This document shows, one piece after another, positions 11,640 to 22,600 of a stretch of 64,000 nucleotides of DNA. Source of the stretch: Pomacea canaliculata. Taxonomy: Eukaryota > Mollusca > Gastropoda > Architaenioglossa > Ampullariidae. The position numbers and the translations under genes were made by a program. The notes below the pieces were generated by a model. That model was not told where the DNA came from and searched no databases. It was given only the letters and a program-made list of their open reading frames with translations. The stretch lies in the NCBI RefSeq assembly GCF_003073045.1, contig NC_037603.1, positions 18,978,192 through 19,042,191 of the forward strand, read 5' to 3'. Position 1 is the first letter of the stretch; each line of letters begins with the position of its first letter.

Positions 11640-12480
11640 TCATTACACGGGATTTTGCTACACGTGGAGGACACGTGGTACCCTCTCTGTACCTAAACCC
11701 ATCACCTACGTATTTTCAAACTCAAGGCACACAAAACTACATCCATCCTATCTCAATATGGGTCCTAGATATTCAACCACCATATTCCCTAGCTAGTATC
11801 CCCTTATTCAATCAGCGTCGGCCATTGCCTCAAACGCTAAGGTGGGAGCAGTCCTCCCCCTCAAACAAAATCGTAAGACATCCTACTAAATACTAAATCC
11901 GACCTCCACAAAAACTGTAACATTCTTTAGGCCAAAGCCTTGGCAAACGAAATACATGTACAAGGTTATTTCAATGAAATACAAGGTTATTTTAACCAAC
12001 CTGATTTAGGACAACCTTCCACTTCGACCCCCTCGTCCTCGACACTCAACAGAAAGGAAGTCTCAGCTCGACCGGAAGTTATTTATACCGGTCAAACTCT
12101 CGTCAAACTCCCGTTACCGCGAGAGTCGACATAAAAAATATAGCTCTATTTTACTTTTATAAATGTGTAAATACACATGACATTTTCTCTAAATGTCATG
12201 GGTGTTACACCCACTAAAGATGGCGACGGATTTATTCAATATAGCCAGTACCACATAATCTTAGATTAACAAAATGCGTAAAATTCAGTAATTTGACAGA
12301 ATTTCCTACTGAGTATGAACCAACGTGTTTAAAAAAAGCCGCAGCAGTAAAAGCTTTTTTGTTTTATTCTAACAGAGAGAGCGGCTAAGTGAAATCTCCC
12401 TTGCTTTTAGATGTTTGCTTACAATTTCCATGACAACTGAATCATTACAATTGTCACGTTTCAGGTCTGATAAGATTACA
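11640..12480. other. Intergenic, no gene recognised
   Basis: Contains a short open frame to 11896 without recognisable domains. A perfect 10-bp-stem hairpin lies at ~12177-12201 (CATGACATTT, loop TCTCT, AAATGTCATG). The duplicated phrase TTATTTCAATGAAATACAAG lies near 11965-11990. Confidence 0.45.
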
Positions 12481-12635
12481 ACAGACTCAGGAGGTCTTCT
12501 GTTGTCACTAGAAAGAACAGAGTTGATGACGCTGAGATCTTGAGCTTCATGGAAAGTTAGTCTACAGTAAGTCTAAAAGTACTTTTACCCAAAAGACAAT
12601 AAATGTAATCAGTAATTTTTGGAGAGCACAAAGAT

Positions 12636-14573
12636 ATGCTTGCCATGAAAAGCGAGATGCAGGTCCCATGTACACTCATAAAGACTGAAACGAAATATAG
12701 TGCTGAGGCACAAGAAGACCTAAGTGATAATGTAATACCTAAAGCAAAAAGTTCATTTTGCTCTGATTATAATGAGACAAAATGTTTACAGAATGATTTC
12801 ATGCAGCATGACAGTATCTTTGGCCAAGAACTCCAAAATATAAAAATTGATCCAGCTGCACACACAAACTGGAGATGTGACAATGTTCCAAAAGTGGAGA
12901 TGAATTCTCAAGATTCCACTTCTTTCATTAAAATTGAACAGCAGGACAGTCACATTGTGAAGATAGAATGGCCACATATGACTGAGCATAATCATATAGT
13001 AAAGACTGAGAGATCATGGCCTAGCCAGGATGCAATTTCTCAACTTGATAGTGATAATGAATTTTATTGGATGTGCCAAGGCGATACTTATAAAGTGAAG
13101 ACACAGTATGCAAAAGGACCAGTCACTTCTGAGGTCAAGCATGAAGCTCACTCTGTTCAAGGCATTGGTTGTGCAGTAAAGTCAGAGCAGACAAAATCAC
13201 ACCCTCAGTCCACAGTAATGGAGCACTTGAAGGCACAGAGTGTACCACAGGAGGAGTGGAATTGCAGGAAAAATGAAGATATTTCAGCATGTATATCATC
13301 ACCTGAACTTCAAGATGTGGATGCTGCTGAATGTAAAACTACACAGGTGACGGATATTGTGACTGAAAGTCCTCAGCATGAGAGAAATGTAAATGTGACA
13401 GAAGCAAACTTCAGTACTGAGTCAGAAAAACAGCACGGTAATAGTGATATTGAATCTGATAAGTGCAAAGTGTGTATGTCTTCATTCCATTTTCCATCCT
13501 TGCACAAAAAAGACATGGCGGACCACACTGGTAAACCTCACCAGTGCAGTATATGTAAAGCTGCCTTCAAAACACTATCTAATTTGAAAAGTCATATGCT
13601 GGTTCACAGTGATCAGAAGCCTCAAAAGTGCAGTGTGTGTAAAGCTGCATTTAAAAGATTATCATGTTTGAAACAACATATGCAGGTTCACAGTGATCAG
13701 AAGCCTGAAAAGTGCAGTGTGTGTAAAGCTGCATTTAAAAGATTATCATGTTTGAAACAACATATGCAGGTTCACAGTGATGAGAAGCCTTACCAGTGCA
13801 GTGTGTGTAAAGCTGCATTTAAAAGATTATCAGAATTGAAAGAACATATGCAGGTTCACAGGGGTGGAAAGCCTCACCAGTGCAGTGTGTGTAAAGCTGC
13901 ATTTAAAAGATTATCAGAATTGAAAAGTCATATGCTGGTTCACAGTGATGAGAAGCCTGAAAAGTGCAGTGTGTGTAAAGCTGCATTTAAAAGATTATCA
14001 GAATTGAAAAGTCATATGCTGGTTCACAGTGATGAGAAGCCTGAAAAGTGCAGTGTGTGTAAAGCTGCATTTAAAAGATTATCAGAATTGAAACGACATA
14101 TGCATGTTCACAGGGGTGGAAAGCCTCACCAGTGCAGTGTGTGTAAAGCTGCATTTATAAGATTATCAGATTTGAAAAGTCATATGCTGGTTCACAGTGA
14201 TGAGAAGCCTGAAAAGTGCAGTGTGTGTAAAGCTGCATTTAAAAGATTAGCAGATTTGAAAAGTCATATGCTGGTTCACAGTGATGAGAAGCCTGAAAAG
14301 TGCAGTGTGTGTAAAGCTGCATTTAAAAGATTAGCAGATTTGAAAAGTCATATGCTGGTTCACAGTGATGAGAAGCCTGAAAAGTGCAGTGTGTGTAAAG
14401 CTGCATTTAAAAGATTAGCAGATTTGAAAAGTCATATGCTGGTTCACAGTGATGAGAAGCCTGAAAAGTGCAGTGTGTGTAAAGCTGCATTTAAAAGATT
14501 ATCAGAATTGAAACGACATATGCATGTTCACAGGGATGAGAAGCTCACCAGTGCAGGGTTTGTAAAGCTGTAA
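12636..14573 (+). CDS. C2H2 zinc-finger protein with homogenised finger array
   Basis: 645-aa single-exon frame starting at ATG 12636. Residues 1-~280 lack a named domain but are studded with psi-Lys-x-Glu motifs (IKTE, IKIE, VKIE, VKTE, VKSE), which are consensus SUMO acceptor sites. A degenerate finger follows. Then come twelve 84-bp C2H2 fingers (13539-14546, residues 302-637), each CSVCKAAFKRLSxLKxHMxVH joined by HSDEKP or HRGGKP linkers. Likely a nuclear DNA-binding regulator. Contact positions are nearly constant: Arg at -1, Ser/Ala at 2, Glu/Asp/Cys/Asn at 3, and Ser/Gln/Glu/Arg at 6. The frame ends early because GAAGCCTCACC of other fingers is GAAGCTCACC at ~14552, a one-base loss; out-of-frame fingers continue to ~14803. 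Whether it is expressed is unknown. Confidence 0.85.
   Translation: MLAMKSEMQVPCTLIKTETKYSAEAQEDLSDNVIPKAKSSFCSDYNETKCLQNDFMQHDSIFGQELQNIKIDPAAHTNWRCDNVPKVEMNSQDSTSFIKIEQQDSHIVKIEWPHMTEHNHIVKTERSWPSQDAISQLDSDNEFYWMCQGDTYKVKTQYAKGPVTSEVKHEAHSVQGIGCAVKSEQTKSHPQSTVMEHLKAQSVPQEEWNCRKNEDISACISSPELQDVDAAECKTTQVTDIVTESPQHERNVNVTEANFSTESEKQHGNSDIESDKCKVCMSSFHFPSLHKKDMADHTGKPHQCSICKAAFKTLSNLKSHMLVHSDQKPQKCSVCKAAFKRLSCLKQHMQVHSDQKPEKCSVCKAAFKRLSCLKQHMQVHSDEKPYQCSVCKAAFKRLSELKEHMQVHRGGKPHQCSVCKAAFKRLSELKSHMLVHSDEKPEKCSVCKAAFKRLSELKSHMLVHSDEKPEKCSVCKAAFKRLSELKRHMHVHRGGKPHQCSVCKAAFIRLSDLKSHMLVHSDEKPEKCSVCKAAFKRLADLKSHMLVHSDEKPEKCSVCKAAFKRLADLKSHMLVHSDEKPEKCSVCKAAFKRLADLKSHMLVHSDEKPEKCSVCKAAFKRLSELKRHMHVHRDEKLTSAGFVKL
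14211..14462 (+). repeat. Three identical tandem 84-bp finger units
   Basis: Fingers at 14211-14294, 14295-14378 and 14379-14462 are identical at the nucleotide level (helix LADLKSHM), the signature of very recent tandem duplication or gene conversion inside the array. Confidence 0.9.
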
Positions 14574-15560
14574 TTGAAACTTTATCCTATTTGAAACAAC
14601 ATAGGCAAATCCACAGCAACAAGAAACTTTACGAGTGCAGCATATGTAAAGCTGCCTTAAAAAAATCAGATGCTTTGAAACAGCACATGCAGGTTCACAG
14701 TGATAAGCCTCAGAAGTGCAGTGTGTATAACATTGCCTTCAAAAGTTTATTTCATTTGAAACAGCTTATGCAGGTTCATGGAAATAACAAATCTTACCAT
14801 TGAAGTGTGTGTTAATCTGCTTTTAACTTCTTTAATTGGTTTGAAAAGACACAATCTAATTCATAATTATGTTGAATCTGGCCCGTACAGTGTATGTACA
14901 GCATTTTTTTTAGACTTTTTTCTACTTTCAAAAGACACAAGGTGAGTCACAATGATTCTAAACCTCACCAGTTTGTGATGTGTCTAAAGTTGCCTTAAGG
15001 TCCTCACCTGCTTAGAAAATGCACATGCTAATCTACAATGATGTGTCAAGTGCATTGTGTGTAAAGTTGCTTTTAGGTGTGCATCTACTTTAAAAACACA
15101 GATGATGACCTATGATGCTCTTTGCTGTTACCCGTGTATGCTAGGTAAAGCTGCTTTGAAGTTCTTATCAAGTCATCATCCTTGCAAAATTTGGAAAGCT
15201 GATTTTAGATGATGTATTTTGAAAACAAGAGGGCTGATCCATAGAGGTGTTAAACCTTCCTAGTGCCATATTTGTAATGCTGGGATTAGGTCATTCAATT
15301 TGAAACAACACATGCTCATTTGTTGCTGTGTTACACCTCACCAGTGCAGTTTGTGTAAAGCTGTTTCATGTCATTTCTTTGGTTTAAAATATGACATTTG
15401 GATTCACTGTGATCCTAAGCCTCCTCAGTTCACTTCAAGAGACCATTTGAGAGCAGAGTATTTGAAAATGCATATAATAAGCTACAGAGATGAGAGATGT
15501 TAAACCTTACCTCTGCAGTGTGTGTAAAACTGCTTTAAGGGACTTGTCCTTCATCAGATA
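14547..15560 (+). pseudogene. Decayed 3' fingers of the zinc-finger gene
   Basis: After the frameshift, fingers remain readable in another frame: QCRVCKAVIETLSYLKQH, then ECSICKAALKKSDALKQH, then a finger that has lost its second Cys (CSVYNIAF), ending at TGA near 14803. Further finger fragments (LYLCSVCKTAL-like, HQCSLCKAV) occur at 14820-15560 with stops and indels. Decay increases with distance from the intact array. Confidence 0.75.
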
Positions 15561-16734
15561 CAGGTATCACTTGGCTGTAAGAAATTTATCAATGATTAAA
15601 ATTTGTATTTGTTTAAAGTATATCATATTGACACATACAGGTATATTCAACATTTTTGTATTATTTAATCACAGCTAATGTGCTAAAATTAAGGGATGGG
15701 AGCTGGGGTTGTGTGTGTGTGTGGGGGGGGGGGGGAGAAGAAAATAGTAATTGATGGAAAGGAAGTCAGACAGTTGAAGGGAGCAAATAATAATTTATGT
15801 TGTAGACATTGAGGCACTCATCTTGGTTTTCCTATTGTTGACTTTTCTTTGTATTTATTTTCTTGTGGATTGTTTTGTCTTTATTTCTTTTTCAAATTAT
15901 TTGTTTTGCTGCAAAATGAAGTTCTTCCTATAGCATTTGTTGAAACAGAAAGAATTACTTTTTATTTAAAGTATCTAATACAGTGGGTTTTAGATATAGT
16001 GATTTACGTTTATTGCATGGACACTGTTTTACTGATTTTGTTAAAATTTTAATGTGTGCAGAGCACTGCGATTGACATAGACCTAATAAAGGCAAAATGT
16101 TTGGATAGAAGGTTTTTTAGCTTCCTGATTCTTTTAGCTCATTGTAATTGATAACATAATCATTGCAATCTGTTTTTTTTAATGAGTTTCATTACATTGT
16201 GGGTCCCTTGATATACATATGAAAATCTTGTTCCTACTGGAGAATAAATTACTCCAAATGACTGAATAATTTACATCTAAATGTAAGAATTTCTTATTCT
16301 GAATTAATTGAGAAAATTTATGTTTGCTGTGTTCAAAGAATGAAACAATTTTCAGCAGATACATTGTTTTGTTTTGTTTGTTTGACTTTTATGATAAAAA
16401 TGTGACATTCTCACTTCTAGTTTATTAGAACATGAATTCGCAGGTTTTCTTTTTGAGATATTTTGCAATGAATATATTGGGCTGGTGTTCATTAAAGAAA
16501 ATATCACATGCAATGTGAATGATTTTTTTTTTTATTTGGGAAGTGGTAATTAATAAAAACAGTTCATGAAAATTACTTATTGAACTTCAAGGAGTTGTCA
16601 TTAAGCAATAGCAGAGAAGAAGAGAGAATGAATGAAAGAAGGAAATAAAAAGTACAAATGTCACATCTTCCTGCTGTGTGTCTTTTTTTAGACATAACTG
16701 TAAGCACTGTTAAAAAAAATAACCATTATTATTG
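15561..16734. other. Downstream of the zinc-finger gene, AT-rich
   Basis: Contains a GT tract followed by a G run (15709-15735) and a possible polyadenylation signal AATAAA at 16085-16090. No further gene seen. Confidence 0.45.
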
Positions 16735-17317
16735 TCTCTCTATTATCAAGTATTAAGTTAATGATCTTCAAGCTCAGTTACAAATTTTATATTATAAATC
16801 TTCTCATTCAAAAATATTTATGTTAGACTTACACAGAGAAATGTTGTCAGCCCATTACAAATGATAATTGCTTCAAGACATATACTGAGTCTTCTGATAC
16901 ACAATGAAAATTCTGAGCCTTTGGTCTACTATCCAGAGCTTCCTCTCCAATGAATATTAATCTGTTCAAACCTGAGAAAAAGTAAAAATTGCATTGTTGC
17001 AGACTAGATTCTTCAAAAACTCCAAGGCTAGGAAATGAAAGGCGTGGGGAAGATGTGCAGATTGGTTGTGATGTAGAGACATTGAAAAAAACTATTTTTC
17101 AGAAGCCACATTGGGTTATTGGCATAGCAATAGTACTTCTGATGGTGGCTGCAATTGTAGGTGTAATCGTGTACATCGAACTGCAGAAAGCTTCAGGTGA
17201 GAGCAATCTCTTATTTGTCTTAACTATCGAGAAATGGGGCCATCTCGTTTTGTTACACACAGTGACCAGTATTTACTACAACCATTTAACTTCTTAAGCC
17301 CCATTTGCATGTTTCTT
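16735..17317 (+). repeat. Segmental duplication, copy B
   Basis: Direct-orientation copy of 1685-2307 with intact exon and splice sites. It ends about 100 bp before the left inverted repeat of the 29-kb element at 17417. Confidence 0.85.
17003..17196 (+). CDS. Orphan transmembrane exon
   Basis: Exon with a TTGCAG acceptor and CAG|GTGAGA donor, ending in phase 1. It encodes a charged juxtamembrane segment (LGNERRGEDVQIGCDVETLK) followed by a TM helix (WVIGIAIVLLMVAAIVGVIV) and YIELQKAS. It is the intact version of the broken exon at 1955-2190. No SEA-like or other partner exon follows before the inverted repeat at 17417, and none was seen beyond 46659, so it is orphaned unless distal exons exist outside the window. 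Confidence 0.65.
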
Positions 17318-17480
17318 TCCACCCGGTTCGCATCATACTGAGTATACAGAGTTAGTTGTTGAAAGGGCATACTCAGCATGTTGCAGAACATGTCCTGATG
17401 TTCCAGTAGTCTGTTCCCCGCATACTCAATATGCCAAGATCTACAATAACAAGGGATTTAACTCTCGACTCGTTTTCCTC

Positions 17481-18290
17481 TCTCTCTCTCTCGCTCGCGC
17501 GCTTGCACCACACACTCACTCTCGCTCGTACGCACGCAAGCGCACACATGCACACTCTCGCTACGCACTGTCGCTCGTACGCAAGCGCACACCACACACA
17601 TACTCGAACGCAAGCACACACACTCTCCCTCTCGCTCGTACGCACGCAAGCACACACGTACACTTCTCTAGCTCGCACACGGAAGCGCGTGCACACACAC
17701 ACACACTCGCACTCACGCACGCAAGCGCGCACACACACACTCTCGCTAGCACGCAAGTACACACACTCGCTCGCACGCAAGCGGACACACACACACTCGC
17801 TCGCACGCGCAAGCATCCAAGCGCAAACACACACACGCTCGCTCGCACGCGTACGCACGCAAGCGCGCGCACACACTCTCTCACTCGCACATGCAAGCAT
17901 GCAATCCCACACACACTCTCTCTCGCTCGCTCGATCGCACGCGCACGCACGCAAGCGCGCAGCTCTCGCTCGCACGCAAGCACACACACGCAAGCACTAT
18001 CGCTCCCACGTGCACGCACGCAAGCACACACACTCGCTCGCGTGGAAGCGCACGCAAGCCCAACACACACGATCTCTCGAACGCGCAAGCATACAAGCGC
18101 ACACACACACACTCGATGGCTCGCGCGCTTTTGATCTCCACGTATCGATCGTTCTCCTCTCTCTCTCGCTCTCTCGCGTGCACGCCCACTCTCTTTCTTG
18201 AACGGGCACATTATACCTTCTCTCTCTCTCGCATGTGCATGTACACCATATACTAACCCCCTTTCTCTTGAATGTGCACGCACACACACA
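17481..18290. repeat. CT/CA-rich minisatellite core of the left inverted repeat
   Basis: Irregular tandem units built from CTCGCTCGCACGCAAGC and (CA)n, period varying by roughly 20-50 bp. Long six-frame open frames here are made only of Cys/Val/Arg or His/Thr/Ser and are not genes. Confidence 0.85.
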
Positions 18291-18763
18291 TAATAAATAA
18301 AAAAGAAATAAATAAGATTAAAATGAAGAGATGAAGAAACACGTGCAGTATTAAGAAAATAACAGAAATTACCTCCATAATTTTTTGTGGTTTCTGTGGT
18401 CCAATTTACTGAGCTACGTGCATTTAAGTATATTTATTGAAAATGTATTAACAAAAAAAATCTACAAAAAAAAAGTTAAGGTATTCTCTCGCTCTTTTTT
18501 TTTCTTAACTCGTTCTCTATTCTCCTTCTCGCGCACGTACAGATCTGTACACACGCACACACTCTGTCATTTGCAATTAACAGTAGTTAAAAATGAAGTT
18601 AATAACGTCCAAATTTGGTGTAGTCAAATTAAACTCCGAGGTTGAATTGATCCCAACTGGACCCTTCAACTTCAGCTGAAAACAAACAATTAACCCTCCC
18701 TCATCCCGCCCTTTTCAGGGGAACTAACTACTTCACAGTCCAGTTGCAGTTCCGTGGCGCGGA

Positions 18764-18814
18764 AATATAATCAAGAGACTGTACGACATACTAGCTTTGG
18801 ATCTGTTGAGTTTG
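18764..18814 (+). promoter_or_regulatory. Putative TATA-like promoter and leader exon, left copy
   Basis: A GGAAATATAATCA TATA-like element lies about 45 bp upstream of a strong splice donor (TTTG|GTAAGTAG, exon end 18814). Both are conserved at the mirrored position in the right repeat. The first coding exon of the plus-strand gene begins at 19614 after a TTCAG acceptor, so this segment is best read as its untranslated first exon. Start site and promoter activity are not proven. Confidence 0.45.
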
Positions 18815-19613
18815 GTAAGTAGATGCCACATTAATGTAAGAAAGTGTTGCTTACAATATTACCGCATAAATTGGACATATACATGGTAATGAAAAATGGT
18901 TTGATGCTTAGGACGGCGCATGTGTTGATGCTTGAGTCATGTCCGCAAATGTGAGAAAAAAAAAAAAAATAGAGATTTCAGGGAAATTTAAAGGATAATG
19001 GATAAAGGATAATGAACGTGTATTTACTAGAAGACATATGGTAGAAAGAGAACTAGTGTGCATACTTTCATGACACCCAAGTCTGGATTGGTAATGCATA
19101 AAGATATATTTAGGCCATTTAATTCTATAGTTGATGTTTTTATTTTAATGATATTTGAAATCAGAGTCAAATCTTCAATGTAAAATAACACAAATTGGTG
19201 TCTTGAAGAAATTCCCAAAAAAATTATATGCAAGTTTCAGGAAATAAGGAAATGCACTACATCTTTTTAGAAACACAATGCAATATGTGATCATGAAGTG
19301 TTACAGTCATGAGCTGATTTCTCTGAAATTTTTTATGTTACAAACATGTCTCATCTTACTATTATTTGAGAATGAGAATCAGAGCAAATGTAGAAAATCA
19401 ATTTAGGATGTACTTTAAACAAATCATCATGCTCAAAAATTGCACAGTTCCACTTGACCCAAACTTCTGAATTATAAATGGTGTAAATATAGTTGAGCTG
19501 CATGAGTACTCTGTTTTGATAATACATTATATGCAATATTGCCATATTTCATGAGAAGAGTATGTTTGATCTTTTCCTCACTTCTTGCATTCTGTCACTT
19601 TTTCTCTGTTCAG

Positions 19614-22600
19614 ATCATGGAGCTGACGAAAAAAAGAATTACTGCATTTAATGCCTTTTGCAGCCAAAAGCAAAAGGGTATGTTAATTTTTTCTCTGTGC
19701 TTTGAATCCTCTTATAATATGGTGATTTTCTTCTTATAATTCTATATCATTATGTACAAAAGTAGAGATTATTATAGATCTCTTGACTATGTAACCTTTT
19801 CTGGTGAGAGGTTTTAATTTTCTATACCTGTTGTGCCTATTATTAGGCACTGCTATTGCATCTATTGTATCATAACTGTTTAATTGTTTTTCTTTTTGCT
19901 AGATGATCCCCAGATAGGTCTCGGCTGCAAACTGTGGTCGAGAGAATGGCGTAGCATGGGACCTGTAGAGAGGGAAGATTACCAAAAAATAGCCAAGGGT
20001 TTGTCCTTAAAAGGACTAAGCCCGGATAAATGTTACCGAAACATAGTAAAACTGGTAGCTCTCTTATTACTCTTATGCTTTATGTCAATGTTGTAATTTT
20101 TCATAAAATTGTTGATGTTAGTAATAGATGCTGATAAACTTTAAAAAGACAAAACTAATAATTTATGGTAGGTGATTGTCTATAAGTTTAAAGCATTACC
20201 ATATAGTCTGAATTAGTGTACAGTATGAATTTTGATCAGTACAATAAAAGAATGCTAATAAACTTGTACAAATACTAATATTCTTGCACTTATATAGATC
20301 ATTCAGCACTTAAAGGAGACAGTAGATACTTTTTAGTCTCTTCTTTATTGATTACAGGTCAGACGTGTCATTTTATTTCTTGTATTTGAAGCTGTTTCTA
20401 CCTGTTGGAATTGTGAAGGCATGCTGAATTTTCTCTGTGTTACAGATAAAAGAACTACAGGAAATGCCAGACTCACAGTATGAGTCTGTGTGCGTCCTCA
20501 GTTTGCAAAATAATCAATTCGCTTGCAAGGGATTTGGTCCACTAACACATATGCTAGATGACTTCGAAATGAATAGCACGATCTTTGGTTTTGTTTCTAG
20601 AATAAGTGAAAAAGGCAAGTATTTTATGTAGCTGTTTCTATTTGAACAGTTGTGTAATATATTCCTGTTAACAGTAAAACCTAAATGAGCTAAAGCCATT
20701 AACAAAGAGATTATACACCTTCACAGTGTGATCCTGTTAGTGCTGCTGTCTGAATTGAAAGTTGATGTCTAGGTCACTTTGTTTTGGCATACAGCCAAAA
20801 TAGCAGTCTGATCGATCACTAATTACCAATGAACCATATACCTTCTTGGAGCCATACAAGTGGCCATCATAGGTCAACTTTTCTTATTGCTTAAATTGTC
20901 TCAGCCATCCTTGCAATCCATCAAAACTGATGAATGTGGCTTACATGTACTTTGCAGTCTTTCTACTGCTTAATTCACCTGTATCCAAGTGAATCATTTT
21001 TTAGCATTTCATACATTTCTTGGTCCATTTTGGCAGTTTCTTGTTATCATAGAAGACAACTTTTATTTCCAATCAAATTTATGTTGTTATAGCATGGAGT
21101 AAAGGGTTACATACATAAAAAAAAAATACAGCTGAACCGCAAAAAGTAAGGTGGTCATTCAATTGTTTTGCAAGTTTTAAGTAGTATTTTTATAATGTTT
21201 TATTTTATGGAAGTGTGCTATTTGATCTTTCTTTTTTAGCTAAGAAAGAGACTGTAATTTCTCTGAGGGGAAAAGTAAGGGAGAAGCTGTCAAAAATTGC
21301 TAGTAAGTGTCTTCCGTCATTTCACATGTACCTTCTCACATTTTCGTTAATGCATATTAACAATTTATGTATAGTTTCATAATTTTTTTGATGAAAACAA
21401 CTACTTTTATAATAGGCAAACATTCCAATAAGAATGATAACCAACTGTATGTGGTCCATTTGCTAAAATTCTTTAATGATTATAGAAAAAAGTATAAATT
21501 CTTTTAGCTGTTTGTATATCATGCTGCTTTATTCAGTGAATGCTTTCATTTCTTTCATCTAAAGCTCATGTTTCTGTCATGTCAAGCTTATAAAGCATTC
21601 AAGTGTCATTGATCTGACAGATGTAGTGTTTTTGAGTTTACATCAGTTTGCTAAACACATTTTAAATCTATAATTGTTTCATTTAAAGGAAACACTTAAC
21701 AGTTGTAACTGATTAAGAAAATTGTTAAAATGATAGTGTGTTAATGTTATTAGAATTGTTTAACTAACAAGTCAAGGAATACAGGGATTTATAGAATGTT
21801 GAGATATATACGGATGTTTGACGTGTTTTCAGAACGGGATCTTGGCCTAAATCAGTTTCCATACAAAAGATTACAGCGGGGAGAATTTGAGGTAGAAGGA
21901 GTACCATCATCTCTTTTGCCTCTGAAGCCCCTTTTAAAGATGAATAGCTTGGAATTAAAACAGCTCATGGACAGCGCTGTATCAATCAAGAGGTATGATT
22001 ACTTCAATTACTGTGTTTTAAAAGTAATCTCTTAGATATGATGGTCTTCCCCCAGCATCCCCATGCACAGTTTTAGATGAGAATACTTGTGCATACCATA
22101 TATCATACTGGGTAGATAAATATTTTTATATTTCTTATCACCTTTATATTGCTTGAGAGCAAATAAGCTGTGAGTTAAATTGAGTAAATATTAATTTCAC
22201 TTTACAGTGACCTTTCACTACGTAGTGGTTTGACATTGGAAAAAAATAACTCACCAACATGCTATTGCACATCAGGTCTTTACAGATAATAAACATTATT
22301 AAGAAAACAGTTAAAATTGATTGTTCTTGATTGGCATACACATAACTCTTGCAGGATATCTGCAACACATCTGGCAAGTCACCGTCATTCCCCTGAAGAT
22401 GCAACAGAAGAGACACACCATACACCAAACACAGTTATGTTACACTGCAGTGACACAATACATCAGATAGACCACAATAAACACACATATGACACAGTGC
22501 AGCAGAAAGACCCCATTGATATATCACATCCCATACCACACACTGTCCACCACACAGGCATAATGCAGGCACAAGACAAAGAGAACAGAGATACATCACA

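Larger units (their letters stand above)
17417..18826 (+). repeat. Left long terminal inverted repeat
   Basis: Pairs with 45508-46659 in inverted orientation. From outside in: a 64-bp unique tip (17417-17480), a CT/CA/GCAAGC minisatellite (17481-18290), an AT-rich segment, then a unique segment (~18590-18826) holding a putative promoter, leader and splice donor. The inner limit is AGTAGATGC. Confidence 0.85.

Noticed and set aside
13539-14546. Regularly spaced 84-bp repeats resembling a CRISPR array
   Set aside because: The units are contiguous, without unique spacers, and encode C2H2 fingers in frame.
17373-18289. Several 100-250-codon open frames on both strands
   Set aside because: They arise from the CA/CT minisatellite in the inverted repeat; composition is a few residues only (Cys/Val/Arg or His/Thr/Ser), with no start context or splice structure.
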